Shown here: positions 37,347-45,086 of the stretch, in pieces
Position numbering within the stretch: position 1 is the first letter of the stretch
Layout: each line of letters begins with the position of its first letter
NCBI RefSeq assembly: GCF_037076355.1
Contig: NZ_AP026968.1
Coordinates: 574,501 to 638,500, forward strand
Direction of reading: 5' to 3'
Length of the DNA stretch: 64,000 bases
DNA from: Streptococcus parapneumoniae
Lineage (GTDB): Bacteria; Bacillota; Bacilli; Lactobacillales; Streptococcaceae
Notes under the pieces: generated by a model
What the model saw: only the letters and a program-made list of their open reading frames with translations
Told to the model about the DNA's origin: nothing
The model's database searches: none
Translations under genes and position numbers: made by a program

Positions 37347-37607
37347 CTATTGGAGAGGTGTCAATTGCCCTTCATAGGTTGCATAAACTCCGTCATTAGC
37401 TTGTTTGATAGATGTGATATTTAGAGTGCCACCGTAGTTGGCTTCTCGTTTATCGCTATATTCACTATAAGTTATCCTATTGGGTAGGTTCTGGTCGTTA
37501 GCATAGTATTGAACGACTGTTTTTTTATAGCTTTGCTGGCTGAATAGAAACAGGCAGCTAACTCCTAACACTAGGAGAGCAAAGATAGAAATAGCAGTTT
37601 TTTTCAT
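37347..37607 (-). CDS. Small secreted protein, paralogue B
   Basis: 86 residues. N-terminal hydrophobic signal (MKKTAISIFALLVLGVSCLFLF). The remainder shares a pattern with the upstream gene: K-T-V-x-x-Y-Y-x-(N/D)-D ... P ... I-x-Y-S-E-Y ... G-T-L-x-I-x-S-(I/V) ... Y-x-G-x-L. A cysteine in LGVSCLF could be a lipobox-like site, but the context is poor. AAGGAG precedes the ATG. No function recognised; a small exported beta-rich domain is expected. Confidence 0.75.
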   Translation of the reverse strand: MKKTAISIFALLVLGVSCLFLFSQQSYKKTVVQYYANDQNLPNRITYSEYSDKREANYGGTLNITSIKQANDGVYATYEGQLTPLQ

Positions 37608-37656
37608 AGGTGTTCTCCTTATAAACTAAAGGATAAAAGAAAGCATCTTGAGGATT

Positions 37657-37971
37657 TTAATTCCAAAATCCAGTCAAGGTACCAGTGTATGTGACACGAG
37701 TCCCACCGTTTGATCTTCGTACACTGTCTATTTCAAGTGTTCCTTTGAAGGTTGAATGGAAACTATCATTATATTCTGAATAGTAGATAGTTGGTGGGAT
37801 GTAACCATCATCGTTATAGTATTTTGTTACTGTTTTACTATAACGATGAGAATATATACGCTCATAACGAGGACCTTCAAAGTTATTTGTTGTACTAGTT
37901 TCAGCAGCAGTGATTGGAACGGTAATAGATAGAGCAGTAGCTCCTAATAGTGTTAGTACAGTTTTTTTCAT
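37657..37971 (-). CDS. Small secreted protein, paralogue A
   Basis: 104 residues. A clear signal peptide (MKKTVLTLLGATALSITVPITAAE, cleavage after AA) is followed by a mature part of ~80 residues. Shared with the downstream paralogue: KTVTKYYNDDGYIPPTIYYS, then EYNDSF, FKGTLEIDSVRR and YTGTLTG. AAAGGAG precedes the ATG. The pair is 49 nt apart and probably co-transcribed. The repeated Y-Y and G-T-L motifs are seen in small wall-associated or bacteriocin-like exported domains, but I cannot name a family. Confidence 0.78.
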   Translation of the reverse strand: MKKTVLTLLGATALSITVPITAAETSTTNNFEGPRYERIYSHRYSKTVTKYYNDDGYIPPTIYYSEYNDSFHSTFKGTLEIDSVRRSNGGTRVTYTGTLTGFWN

Positions 37972-38130
37972 AGAATACTCCTTTGTAAAACGACGTCATT
38001 CAACTATATTGACTTGAATGAAAAGGTGATAAGGATAGGGAGTTAAATTATATTTAGGTTACAATATGGTTTCCGTTCTTCTATCTCTCCTTCTATCACC
38101 TAAATAGAAAATCTAACTGTACAATGTATT

Positions 38131-38177
38131 ATAAAAAAATATTTCAGAATTGTCAAGCAATTCTGAAATATTTTTTT
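38131..38177. terminator. Perfect hairpin upstream of relA
   Basis: AAATATTTCAGAATTG / CAATTCTGAAATATTT with the loop TCAAG, flanked by A and T tracts on both sides, so it can terminate on either strand. It separates the small secreted protein genes from relA. Nothing else recognisable lies in 37972-38250 apart from a GATAAAAT-type -10 near 38218. Confidence 0.8.
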
Positions 38178-38250
38178 CCTATTCTGTTCCAATCTAGTTT
38201 TCCTATTCTTAAAAAAGTGATAAAATGGTAGGAAGAATTGGAGAGTAGAG

Positions 38251-40473
38251 ATGCCAAAAGAAGTGAATTTAACAGGCGAAGAAGTTGTCGCCTTAACCAA
38301 AGAATATTTAACAGAAGAGGATGTCCATTTTGTCCATAAGGCCTTGGTCTATGCGGTGGAATGCCATAGTGGTCAATATCGCAAATCAGGTGAGCCTTAT
38401 ATCATTCATCCTATCCAAGTGGCAGGTATTTTAGCCAAACTCAAACTAGATGCTGTAACAGTAGCTTGTGGTTTCTTGCATGATGTGGTAGAAGATACTG
38501 ATGCGACCTTGGACGATTTGGAAAGAGAGTTTGGTCCTGATGTGCGGGTAATCGTCGATGGGGTTACCAAGCTTGGTAAGGTCGAGTACAAATCTATCGA
38601 GGAGCAATTAGCGGAAAATCATCGTAAGATGCTCATGGCCATGTCTGAGGACATCCGTGTTATCTTGGTCAAACTGTCTGACCGCTTGCACAATATGCGG
38701 ACCCTGAAACATCTTCGAAAAGACAAGCAGGAGCGCATTTCCAAAGAAACCATGGAAATCTATGCTCCACTTGCCCATCGTTTGGGAATTTCCAGTGTCA
38801 AATGGGAGTTGGAAGACCTATCTTTCCGTTATCTCAATCCAACGGAGTTTTACAAGATTACCCATATGATGAAGGAAAAGCGCAGGGAGCGTGAAGCCTT
38901 GGTGGATGAGGTGGTCACAAAATTAGAGGAATATACGACAGATCGTCACCTAAAAGGGAAAATCTATGGTCGTCCCAAGCATATTTACTCGATTTTCCGC
39001 AAAATGCAGGATAAGAGAAAACGGTTTGAGGAAATCTATGACCTGATTGCCATTCGTTGTATTTTGGATACCCAAAGTGATGTTTATGCCATGCTTGGTT
39101 ATGTGCATGAGCTTTGGAAACCCATGCCTGGTCGTTTCAAAGACTATATTGCTAACCGCAAGGCCAATGGTTACCAGTCTATCCATACGACAGTTTATGG
39201 GCCAAAAGGGCCCATTGAGTTCCAGATTCGAACTAAAGCCATGCACGAGGTTGCTGAGTACGGGGTTGCGGCTCACTGGGCTTATAAGAAAGGCGTTAAG
39301 GGGCAGGTTAACAGCAAGGAATCGGCTATTGGGATGAACTGGATCAAGGAGATGATGGAGCTTCAAGATCAAGCTGATGATGCCAAGGAATTTGTGGACT
39401 CTGTTAAGGAAAACTATCTGGCTGAGGAGATTTACGTCTTTACACCAGATGGAGCTGTCCGTTCTCTTCCCAAAGATTCAGGACCGATTGACTTTGCCTA
39501 CGAAATTCATACCAAAGTCGGTGAAAAAGCGACGGGTGCCAAGGTCAATGGCCGTATGGTTCCACTGACAACCAAGCTCAAGACAGGGGATCAGGTTGAA
39601 ATTGTCACCAACCCTAACTCCTTTGGACCGAGCCGTGATTGGCTCAATATGGTCAAGACCAGCAAGGCTCGTAACAAGATTCGTCAGTTCTTTAAAAATC
39701 AAGATAAGGAATTGTCTGTCAACAAGGGTCGTGAAATGCTGATGGCTCAGTTCCAAGAAAATGGCTATGTGGCCAATAAATTCATGGACAAGCGCCACAT
39801 GGACCAAGTTCTACAAAAGACTAGCTACAAGACAGAAGAATCCCTCTTTGCGGCCATCGGTTTTGGAGAAATCGGTGCTATTACCGTCTTTAACCGTCTG
39901 ACTGAAAAGGAACGCCGTGAAGAAGAGCGTGCCAAGGCTAAGGCGGAAGCAGAAGAACTTGTCAAAGGTGGCGAGATCAAGGTTGAAAACAAAGAAACCC
40001 TCAAGGTCAAGCATGAGGGTGGTGTGGTCATTGAAGGAGCCTCTGGTCTCCTAGTGCGGATTGCCAAGTGTTGTAATCCTGTTCCGGGTGACGATATTGT
40101 TGGCTACATTACCAAGGGGCGTGGTGTGGCTATTCACCGTGTGGACTGTATGAACCTGCGTGCCCAAGAAAACTATGAGCAACGTCTCCTTGATGTGGAA
40201 TGGGAAGACCAGTACTCTAGCTCAAATAAGGAGTATATGGCCCATATCGATATTTACGGCCTCAACCGTACAGGATTATTGAACGATGTACTGCAAGTTC
40301 TTTCAAACACAACCAAGAATATTTCAACGGTCAACGCCCAACCAACCAAGGATATGAAATTTGCTAATATCCATGTGTCCTTCGGCATTGCCAACCTCTC
40401 TACACTGACTACTGTCGTAGATAAGATTAAGAGTGTGCCAGAAGTCTATTCTGTCAAACGGACTAACGGTTAA
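38251..40473 (+). CDS. relA: Bifunctional (p)ppGpp synthetase/hydrolase
   Basis: 740 residues, Rel/Spo homologue. Order: HD hydrolase ([15 protein letters not shown]), synthetase domain ([36 protein letters not shown]), TGS domain ([27 protein letters not shown]), zinc-finger/CC region ([21 protein letters not shown]) and a C-terminal ACT domain. Both catalytic domains look intact, so it makes and degrades the alarmone in response to amino-acid starvation. dtd follows 29 nt later, the usual pairing. Confidence 0.97.
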   Translation: MPKEVNLTGEEVVALTKEYLTEEDVHFVHKALVYAVECHSGQYRKSGEPYIIHPIQVAGILAKLKLDAVTVACGFLHDVVEDTDATLDDLEREFGPDVRVIVDGVTKLGKVEYKSIEEQLAENHRKMLMAMSEDIRVILVKLSDRLHNMRTLKHLRKDKQERISKETMEIYAPLAHRLGISSVKWELEDLSFRYLNPTEFYKITHMMKEKRREREALVDEVVTKLEEYTTDRHLKGKIYGRPKHIYSIFRKMQDKRKRFEEIYDLIAIRCILDTQSDVYAMLGYVHELWKPMPGRFKDYIANRKANGYQSIHTTVYGPKGPIEFQIRTKAMHEVAEYGVAAHWAYKKGVKGQVNSKESAIGMNWIKEMMELQDQADDAKEFVDSVKENYLAEEIYVFTPDGAVRSLPKDSGPIDFAYEIHTKVGEKATGAKVNGRMVPLTTKLKTGDQVEIVTNPNSFGPSRDWLNMVKTSKARNKIRQFFKNQDKELSVNKGREMLMAQFQENGYVANKFMDKRHMDQVLQKTSYKTEESLFAAIGFGEIGAITVFNRLTEKERREEERAKAKAEAEELVKGGEIKVENKETLKVKHEGGVVIEGASGLLVRIAKCCNPVPGDDIVGYITKGRGVAIHRVDCMNLRAQENYEQRLLDVEWEDQYSSSNKEYMAHIDIYGLNRTGLLNDVLQVLSNTTKNISTVNAQPTKDMKFANIHVSFGIANLSTLTTVVDKIKSVPEVYSVKRTNG

Positions 40474-40502
40474 TTGCCCTAGCTCTTACTAGAAAGGCTA
40501 TT

Positions 40503-40946
40503 ATGAAAATCATTATCCAACGGGTTACAAAAGCCCAAGTAAGTATCGAAGGTCAGGTGCAGGGGAAAATCAACCAAGGCCTCTTATTGCTGGTTGGTGT
40601 TGGACCAGAGGACCAAGAGGAAGATTTGGACTATGCTGTGAGAAAGCTTGTCAATATGCGGATTTTTTCAGACGCAGAAGGCAAGATGAACCTGTCTGTC
40701 AAAGATATTGAAGGAGAACTCCTTTCTATTTCTCAGTTTACCCTCTTTGCGGATACTAAGAAAGGCAATCGTCCAGCCTTTACAGGTGCAGCCAAGCCTG
40801 ATATGGCATCAGACTTCTATGACGCTTTCAATCAAAAATTAGCGCAAGAAGTACCCGTTCAGACAGGTATCTTTGGAGCGGATATGCAAGTTGAGCTGGT
40901 CAATGACGGACCAGTTACCATTATCCTAGATACTAAAAATAGATAA
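40503..40946 (+). CDS. dtd: D-aminoacyl-tRNA deacylase
   Basis: 147 residues, complete. The active-site SQF motif ([15 protein letters not shown]) and the Gly-cisPro motif ([11 protein letters not shown]) are present. It hydrolyses D-aminoacyl-tRNA to recycle tRNA and guard chirality. Co-transcribed with relA. Confidence 0.96.
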   Translation: MKIIIQRVTKAQVSIEGQVQGKINQGLLLLVGVGPEDQEEDLDYAVRKLVNMRIFSDAEGKMNLSVKDIEGELLSISQFTLFADTKKGNRPAFTGAAKPDMASDFYDAFNQKLAQEVPVQTGIFGADMQVELVNDGPVTIILDTKNR

Positions 40947-40951
40947 GAAAG

Positions 40952-40977
40952 ACCAAGCCCAGTCGGCTTGGTTTTTC
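40952..40977. terminator. Terminator after dtd
   Basis: ACCAAGCC / GGCTTGGT, 5-nt loop, then TTTTTC. It also faces the convergent membrane protein gene. Confidence 0.85.
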
Positions 40978-40984
40978 TCATCTA

Positions 40985-41398
40985 TCATAAAATACTCCAA
41001 AATGAAATCGTTTCTTGATAGGCTTTTGGGAAGTCTCTTTTCAGTCTTTGGCTTATGCGATAGGAAGAGATGAGATGTCCTAGGATTAGGAGAGTTCCCT
41101 GAAGGAGAAGTGGCACACCACTCAAACATATCAAGGAGAGAATCATCAGGCTATCCCATAGAAGGATTTGTAAGGCAAAATGCCAGAATTTTGGTCTAAT
41201 CTGGGAATAGAGGTGACTAAAGTGGTCACAAAGCTGGTTTGAAAGATAGGCCAATAGCACAGGGTGAAAGAAAATGAGCCAACCACTATAAATTAAAATC
41301 CAATCCCAAGTGAGCCCCTCTTTAAATGTCAAAAATGCCAGCATAATTCCATCGATGGCAAGGAGCTCAATGGTTTTGATGAAGATGATTTTTTTCAT
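40985..41398 (-). CDS. Small multi-pass membrane protein of unknown function
   Basis: 137 residues from the ATG at 41398, which has a perfect AAAGGAGG 9 nt upstream; the start seven codons earlier would cover that site. Four hydrophobic segments (about 6-25, 32-52, 72-98, 100-118) and a basic tail. No family recognised. Its 5' flank (TATAAT on the minus strand near 41450) lies close to the Tn916 junction, so insertion may have altered its expression. Confidence 0.7.
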   Translation of the reverse strand: MKKIIFIKTIELLAIDGIMLAFLTFKEGLTWDWILIYSGWLIFFHPVLLAYLSNQLCDHFSHLYSQIRPKFWHFALQILLWDSLMILSLICLSGVPLLLQGTLLILGHLISSYRISQRLKRDFPKAYQETISFWSIL

Positions 41399-41643
41399 GC
41401 TAAAACCTCCTTTTTTCATCTGTTAGTGACGTAATATTGAATATAATTATTATACAATATTTAGTTGGAGTGTGAAAGCGTTTACTATCTTTTTTCTTTG
41501 AAACAAAGTATAAATTTCTAATTATCTTTTTATATTTTCTTAAATGCTCGTAAAGCCTTATTCTATGTGCTTTCGAGTATTTTTACTGTAGGAAGATACT
41601 TCACGTTTCTTTGCATATTTCCTCATGTCTTAGCTGTCAGAAG

Positions 41644-41679
41644 TGGTAAATAAGTAGTAAATTCATTTGTACTACTAAG
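41644..41679. promoter_or_regulatory. Integrase arm-type (DR2-like) binding sites
   Basis: Tandem 11-mers AGTGGTAAATA and AGTAGTAAATT, then an inverted GTACTACTAAG, next to the int stop codon. The N-terminal domain of Tn916 integrase is known to bind direct repeats (DR2) in this terminal region. Rest of 41405-41643 is AT-rich terminal sequence without a gene. Confidence 0.5.
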
Positions 41680-42892
41680 CAACAAGACGCTCCTGTTGCT
41701 TCTCTTTATTCAAGCGTTTCATTTCTGCCATTGCAGAATCGAATGTTGCATGTGCGTAATAGTTCAGCGTCATGGCTATATTAGCATGTCCCATAATGTA
41801 CTGTAATGCCTTTGGATTCATTCCTGCATTTGCATAGTTGGTACAGAATGTATGTCGCAAACTATGTGGAGTGATGTGTGGCAATTTATCCTCGTTATAC
41901 TTATTGTATTTCTTAACAAGACCTTTCATCATGCCGTTGTAATCACTTGCCACTTTTGGATAGTTCTTTCTATTAAGAAAGAGGAAATCACTATATCCAT
42001 CAATCTCAACACGCTTATCATTCTTTCGATTCGCTAACACTCGCTTAAATGCTTGATAGGCTTCTTCAACCATAGGAACTTGACGTTCGCCACTTTTGGT
42101 CTTTGGTGTTTCAATGTAGTACCCAATTTCAGTATCTCTCAATAGCTGATGGTCTATATTGACAAGACGATTCTCAAAATCTAAATCTGGAAGTGTCAAA
42201 CCACCAAACTCTGAAATACGAAGACCTGTTTTTAAGAGTATCAGAATTTCATCATAATTTTTGCTGTAGGTTTTATCAGCTTTTGCAAAGGCTAACAGTT
42301 TTTCTTCCTGTTCTTCTGTTAGTACGGTCTTAGGGACAGTATCATCATCAAGAACTGCTTTCAGTTGAAAGTCAAATGGATTCTTCCGAACACAATCATC
42401 TTGTATAGCAATATAGAATGAAGCCTTTAAAGAACGTTTGTAGTTATTGATGGTTTGATAAGCATAACCATTTTCACTCATTCTAATAGCCCATTCTTTA
42501 GCGTCTGATGGCTTAATACTGTCAATACTTCTTACACCTAACTTGTCTTTCTTCAAAATATCCATAAGATATTTGCGTCCAGTTTCAGTGTTTTTTCTAA
42601 CCTTTGGTCTTTGAGCGTTCTGTTTTGCGTAAAGCTGGCAGAGTGTCATTTTCTTTCCTACAACATCAATACCATCATGAATGTCTTTCTGTAACTCTGC
42701 GATTTTCTCTCTAAGTGAGATACAATCACGCTTTCCTGCTGGTACTCGGTCTGTAGCCACAAGTTTCCACGAGTAAACAAATTGCGGTTCTCCAAATGAA
42801 TCTATATATTTGTATAAGTATCTTCCGTCTTTTCGTTGGCTCTCTCCAGTCTTTAAGATTCGACCTTTATTGTCACGTCTTTTTTCTGACAT
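41675..42892 (-). CDS. int: Tn916 tyrosine recombinase (integrase)
   Basis: 405 residues, the Tn916 Int length. N-terminal arm-binding domain (SEKRRDNKGRILKTGESQRKD split as SEKRRDNKGR and ILKTGESQRKD), SAM-like core-binding domain, and catalytic domain with Arg in KTGLRISEFGGL, HSLRHTF, MGHANIAMTLNYYAHAT containing the His and nucleophilic Tyr. It cuts and rejoins the transposon ends and the target. Located at the element end, with xis 81 nt upstream. Confidence 0.97.
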   Translation of the reverse strand: MSEKRRDNKGRILKTGESQRKDGRYLYKYIDSFGEPQFVYSWKLVATDRVPAGKRDCISLREKIAELQKDIHDGIDVVGKKMTLCQLYAKQNAQRPKVRKNTETGRKYLMDILKKDKLGVRSIDSIKPSDAKEWAIRMSENGYAYQTINNYKRSLKASFYIAIQDDCVRKNPFDFQLKAVLDDDTVPKTVLTEEQEEKLLAFAKADKTYSKNYDEILILLKTGLRISEFGGLTLPDLDFENRLVNIDHQLLRDTEIGYYIETPKTKSGERQVPMVEEAYQAFKRVLANRKNDKRVEIDGYSDFLFLNRKNYPKVASDYNGMMKGLVKKYNKYNEDKLPHITPHSLRHTFCTNYANAGMNPKALQYIMGHANIAMTLNYYAHATFDSAMAEMKRLNKEKQQERLVA

Positions 42893-42973
42893 GGCATTTG
42901 CTCCTTTCCTTTATGGAAAGAGCCTTGATACGACTTAATACTATTTTATCATATACAAGACCCTTTGGCGACG

Positions 42974-43177
42974 CTAGATTGCGTCCAATGTATCTATAAT
43001 TTTTTCAAATTGTTTTCGTTTAATCTGAATACGATTGCCATTCATAATCAGCCAATTTGCATTTTTATTTTCCTCTGCCAAGCGTCGTAGCTTGTTTTCG
43101 CCAATACGAAAATATTTTGACGCTTCTTCAATGGTTAGGGTATAACGTTCCCAAATAGGAATGTCAGTCTGCTTCAT
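42974..43177 (-). CDS. xis: Tn916 excisionase
   Basis: 67 residues, winged-helix Xis: [38 protein letters not shown]. It binds the transposon ends and stimulates Int-mediated excision. Just upstream of int, in the same direction, expressed from transcription that runs through the circularised element. Confidence 0.95.
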
Positions 43178-43412
43178 AAAATCCTCCTTTCCAAATCACT
43201 TATTTGGATTTCATAAAAGTTGTTTTACCAGCAATCGAACAGCTTTAGCAAAGCTCACGGGAGTTCCACCCCTGCATGGTTCTCATGTAGCCATACTCAT
43301 TGCCTGCGACGGTTTTATCACGCTCGGACTATTGACTGTATGGGAGTATCATTATCACGATAAGAATGTCGTTGCAGGCAATCCTGCTAAAGATTGCTTC
43401 TCGGATCACTAA
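43161..43412 (+). CDS. Doubtful open frame opposite xis (83 codons)
   Basis: [10 protein letters not shown] ... DCFSDH overlaps the start of xis on the opposite strand. Tn916 maps have historically shown a small orf5 in this area, but the product has no recognisable domain and the start region is shared with xis. The remaining gap 43413-43637 contains a stem-loop GGAAGCGTG/CACGCTTCC (43591-43619) and no gene. Confidence 0.2.
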
Positions 43413-43637
43413 CATGAATCGCTCGCTATCTTTATAAGATAGGTCATGGCGGTTAGTTCCGTTGGCTCTTTTCTTATCGAAACGTATTCGATTACTTTTA
43501 TTCAGTTTTCAAAGAACAATGGCTCGTTAGCCTATCAAAACACATTGAAAGCTCAATATGCTTTGGTGGAATAACAAACCTCCCTGTTCGGGAAGCGTGG
43601 AATGGTTTAGCACGCTTCCACGAAAGGAGAGAGGATA

Positions 43638-43868
43638 TTACTTAATTTCAAATGACAAAATCTTTGTAATCAGTCTGGTTTCCATTCTTCCACGTAAGAC
43701 TTCATCAACGACCATACTTTGATTGCCATATTCATCTTTCATAAGTCGTAGGGAACGCTTCGTTATGTACCCTCTGTAATGATGTAGAATCTGGTTAATC
43801 GCTTCGGTATCGCCATCTGTTGCCTTTACAATGAGAGGAAAGGGAATCATAGGATATTGTGTTTTCAT
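43638..43868 (-). CDS. orf8: Tn916 Orf8, helix-turn-helix domain regulator
   Basis: 76 residues with MIPFPLIVKATDGDTEAINQ at the start, resembling the N-terminal part of small sigma-like regulators (HTH domain-containing). It overlaps orf7 by 4 nt (ATGA). In Tn916, orf7 and orf8 activate transcription into xis/int and, in the circular form, into the transfer genes. Confidence 0.88.
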   Translation of the reverse strand: MKTQYPMIPFPLIVKATDGDTEAINQILHHYRGYITKRSLRLMKDEYGNQSMVVDEVLRGRMETRLITKILSFEIK

Positions 43869-44287
43869 TCTTCAAATTCCTCCATAAACTTTTTAATTAA
43901 GGCTAGTCCACTGGTTCTATGCCGATAGACAGTAGAACGGTTCAATTTCAACAGGTCTGCAATTTCTGAATCGCTCATGTCCATAAAGTAAAACAGCAGT
44001 AGAATTTCACGTTTCTTGTCTGGCAACTCACGTAATGCTTCACTCAACAAATCATTTTCAACGCCTACTGATAACCCATTGAGTGTAAAAATCTGAAAGT
44101 CAGTTGAATAGTTATCTGTTGTCGCAAACTGGCTAACAAGATAATCGCCAACATCCGAAAAGGACACCTCACGCTTTGCAATCCTTGAAAGATAAAGCAT
44201 ATAATTCTTTCGCTCGTCTTCCATAGCACGTTTACAGATATAGTCAAACTGATTTTCTATTGTGGTCTGAAAAGAAGATGGTTTCAT
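43865..44287 (-). CDS. orf7: Tn916 Orf7, sigma-70-like regulator
   Basis: 140 residues from MKPSSFQTTIENQ. The C-terminal sigma-70 region 4 helix-turn-helix is visible (LPDKKREILLLFYFMDMSDSEIADLLKLNRSTVYRHR, e.g. SEIADLLKLNRSTVYRHR). It promotes its own transcription and that of downstream int/xis. GAAAGGGGGTGAG precedes the start. The upstream gap 44297-44791 holds stem-loops and orf9's promoter area but no confident gene. Confidence 0.92.
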   Translation of the reverse strand: MKPSSFQTTIENQFDYICKRAMEDERKNYMLYLSRIAKREVSFSDVGDYLVSQFATTDNYSTDFQIFTLNGLSVGVENDLLSEALRELPDKKREILLLFYFMDMSDSEIADLLKLNRSTVYRHRTSGLALIKKFMEEFEE

Positions 44288-44651
44288 GTTTCTCACCCCC
44301 TTTCTGTCTAGGAAAGGAAGTGAGCCTTGCTCGTTTATCTCCTTTCACTCTTAGTCCCAATGTGAAAGGGGGATTTGTTGCATTACTGATAAATAAACTT
44401 TGTAAAAAAGTTCTGAATAGCCAAAAAAGCATATAAACAGATTTATTTCTCTGTTTACATGCTTCTGTTATTCTATCTATATGATTTATAAAACCACATT
44501 GGTGGACGTACTTATCTATTGCAGATAGACGACTTTTTTTGACAAGAACCCAATGTAAGGAAATTTATTGTATATGATGTACTTCATGGCGACGTTGACC
44601 TCCAACAAACCGCCATTTGGAAGTAATATACAATATTTTAACAGCGTAAAT

Positions 44652-44700
44652 AGCACTACCATATAACGGTTTTTTTTATTGGCGTTTAGTAGTGCTTTTT
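44652..44700 (+). terminator. Stem-loop between orf7 and orf9
   Basis: AGCACTAC (44652-44659) / GTAGTGCT (44689-44696), long loop with an internal T8 run, followed by TTTTTATT. In Tn916 this stretch regulates read-through from tet(M) towards orf7. Confidence 0.45.
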
Positions 44701-44779
44701 ATTAAATATAAACCTATAAACCATATAACACGTTTTTCTATACCTGTTTTTAATTCAGTAGGAACAATAAAATGTATAG

Positions 44780-45028
<249 letters not shown>

Positions 45029-45029
45029 T

Positions 45030-45069
45030 AGTGGGAATTTGTATCGATAAGGGGTACAAATTCCCACTA
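45030..45069. terminator. Hairpin inside the left end of Tn917
   Basis: TTAGTGGGAATTTGTA / TACAAATTCCCACTAA with an 8-11 nt loop overlaps the terminal repeat. It lies just downstream of tnpA and may block transcription between transposon and host in either direction. Confidence 0.55.
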
Positions 45070-45086
45070 AACCAATGTTTCAAGGC

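Noticed and set aside
38100..38300. 66-codon minus-strand frame at the start of relA
   Set aside because: It runs through a perfect terminator hairpin and the relA start; composition is that of non-coding sequence.
44244..44432. 62-codon minus-strand frame upstream of orf7 (orf10-like)
   Set aside because: It overlaps the orf7 start and ribosome binding site, has no recognisable domain, and lacks its own convincing initiation signal.
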